From: Aquificaceae bacterium
GTDB lineage: Bacteria > Aquificota > Aquificia > Aquificales > Aquificaceae
Direction of reading: 5' to 3'
Length of the DNA stretch: 5,089 bases
Assembly: GCA_027014185.1 (NCBI GenBank)
Contig: JALWEK010000033.1
Span: 1 to 5,089, forward strand
Under the pieces are notes generated by a model, which worked only from the letters and a program-made list of their open reading frames with translations, did no database searches and was not told where the DNA came from. Shown here in pieces: positions 4,560 through 5,089 of the stretch; within the stretch, counting starts at the first letter, position 1, and each line of letters starts with the position of its first letter. The translations under genes and the position numbers were made by a program.

Positions 4560-5063
4560 TTACTGGACCTTTATGTAGGCGTAGCCGAGCGTCTGAAGGT
4601 GGGCAACCGTTCCGACCCCAGAGGGAACGATCTTCACAAAGTCGTAGAGCTTACCCACGAGCTTGGCCCTCTTTACCGTTATACCGCAGAGGTAGAACTC
4701 AACCCCGTACTGGAGTAGCTCCTCCATCTTTATCCTCAGGGCTTTCTGGTCTATCGGCTCTTTGGCCCACTTGGTTCCTTTGAGGTCTTTGAGGAGGAAC
4801 TTGGCCCCGGCACCGTGGGAAACGACAACGATCTTTATCTTGAAGGGATCAAAGTCGTAAACGGACAGGTGATTGGTGATGTTTCTGAGCATAGTCTTGA
4901 ACCTCTTTTCCTGCGGGAAGTCGGCGTGGTATATGACGTTCACCTTGGCCTCCTTCTTCATGTCTTCGAAGCTCAGCCTTACGTTCTTGGCGGAGGCCAC
5001 CGAACTTATCAAAGGGACGGTTATGGCCGCTGCCCCCATCTTGAAGAAGTCTCTTCTGTCCAT
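4560..5063 (-). CDS. Tat-exported DsrE-like (COG1416-type) protein
   Basis: A 167-residue protein with a clear twin-arginine signal: DRRDFFK at 2-8, hydrophobic MGAAAITVPLISSV, and AxA cleavage site ASA at 23-25. It should therefore act in the periplasm or be attached there after folding. The mature part has a DsrE-type alpha/beta fold: VNVIYHAD strand, KIKIVVVSHGAGAKFLL (75-91), a helix ending ELLQYGVEFYLCG (115-127) with the single Cys126, and a closing VPSGVGTVAHLQTLGYAYIK. This pattern matches small DsrE relatives grouped as COG1416. DsrE proteins carry persulfide sulfur on a cysteine in sulfur oxidation; whether this one does is inference from Cys126 alone. The start ATG has AGAGGAGGT at 5079-5071, 7 nt upstream. 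The porin gene starts 23 bp after its stop. The operon start lies off the right edge. Confidence 0.85.
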   Translation of the reverse strand: MDRRDFFKMGAAAITVPLISSVASAKNVRLSFEDMKKEAKVNVIYHADFPQEKRFKTMLRNITNHLSVYDFDPFKIKIVVVSHGAGAKFLLKDLKGTKWAKEPIDQKALRIKMEELLQYGVEFYLCGITVKRAKLVGKLYDFVKIVPSGVGTVAHLQTLGYAYIKVQ

Positions 5064-5089
5064 GACTCACACCTCCTCTGGTTTTGCTT

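Noticed and set aside
4849..5070. Alternative minus-strand frame overlapping the DsrE-like gene from a GTG at 5070
   Set aside because: It is in another frame of the Tat-signal-encoding region, with the start inside the Shine-Dalgarno spacer of the real gene, and is Gln/Arg/His-rich without a pattern.

Overview
The window looks like chromosome from a thermophilic, chemolithotrophic bacterium, most plausibly of the Aquificales (Hydrogenivirga, Hydrogenobacter or Thermocrinis type). This assignment is inferred from several things together: Lys/Glu-rich proteins, heavy use of AGG/AGA for Arg and ATA for Ile, a trpA that is not in a trp operon (trp genes are scattered in Aquifex), a Tat-exported DsrE-like protein beside an outer-membrane porin, and a YhfA-type OsmC protein. 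No single feature proves it.

Left part (1-1292, plus strand): the 3' end of a large gene, open through the left edge, whose product resembles the C-terminal part of large phage virion ('polyvalent') proteins. A translationally coupled 94-residue protein of unknown function follows. This is probably the late end of a prophage or a remnant of one.

Middle (1293-1630): a 338-bp gene-free, visibly AT-rich stretch packed with small inverted and direct repeats. It contains three hairpins built around the same CCTTGGGA core, a GGTTAA series and a tandem 10-mer. It ends exactly at the CCA end of a tRNA-Val(CAC) gene on the minus strand. Phage-like genes running into the 3' end of a tRNA are what an integration junction would look like, but neither an integrase nor a second att copy is visible.

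Right part (1631-5089, all minus strand, read from right to left): a two-gene unit of a Tat-exported DsrE-like protein and a 518-residue outer-membrane porin, separated by 23 bp and ending in a candidate weak terminator. Next comes a new unit of a YhfA-like OsmC protein and trpA (genes overlapping by 26 bp), then the tRNA-Val gene starting 4 nt after the trpA stop codon. The DsrE-like/porin pair suggests an envelope function, possibly handling sulfur species, while OsmC-trpA-tRNA is a compact housekeeping cluster. The least explained parts are the repeat-rich spacer and the exported DsrE/porin pair.
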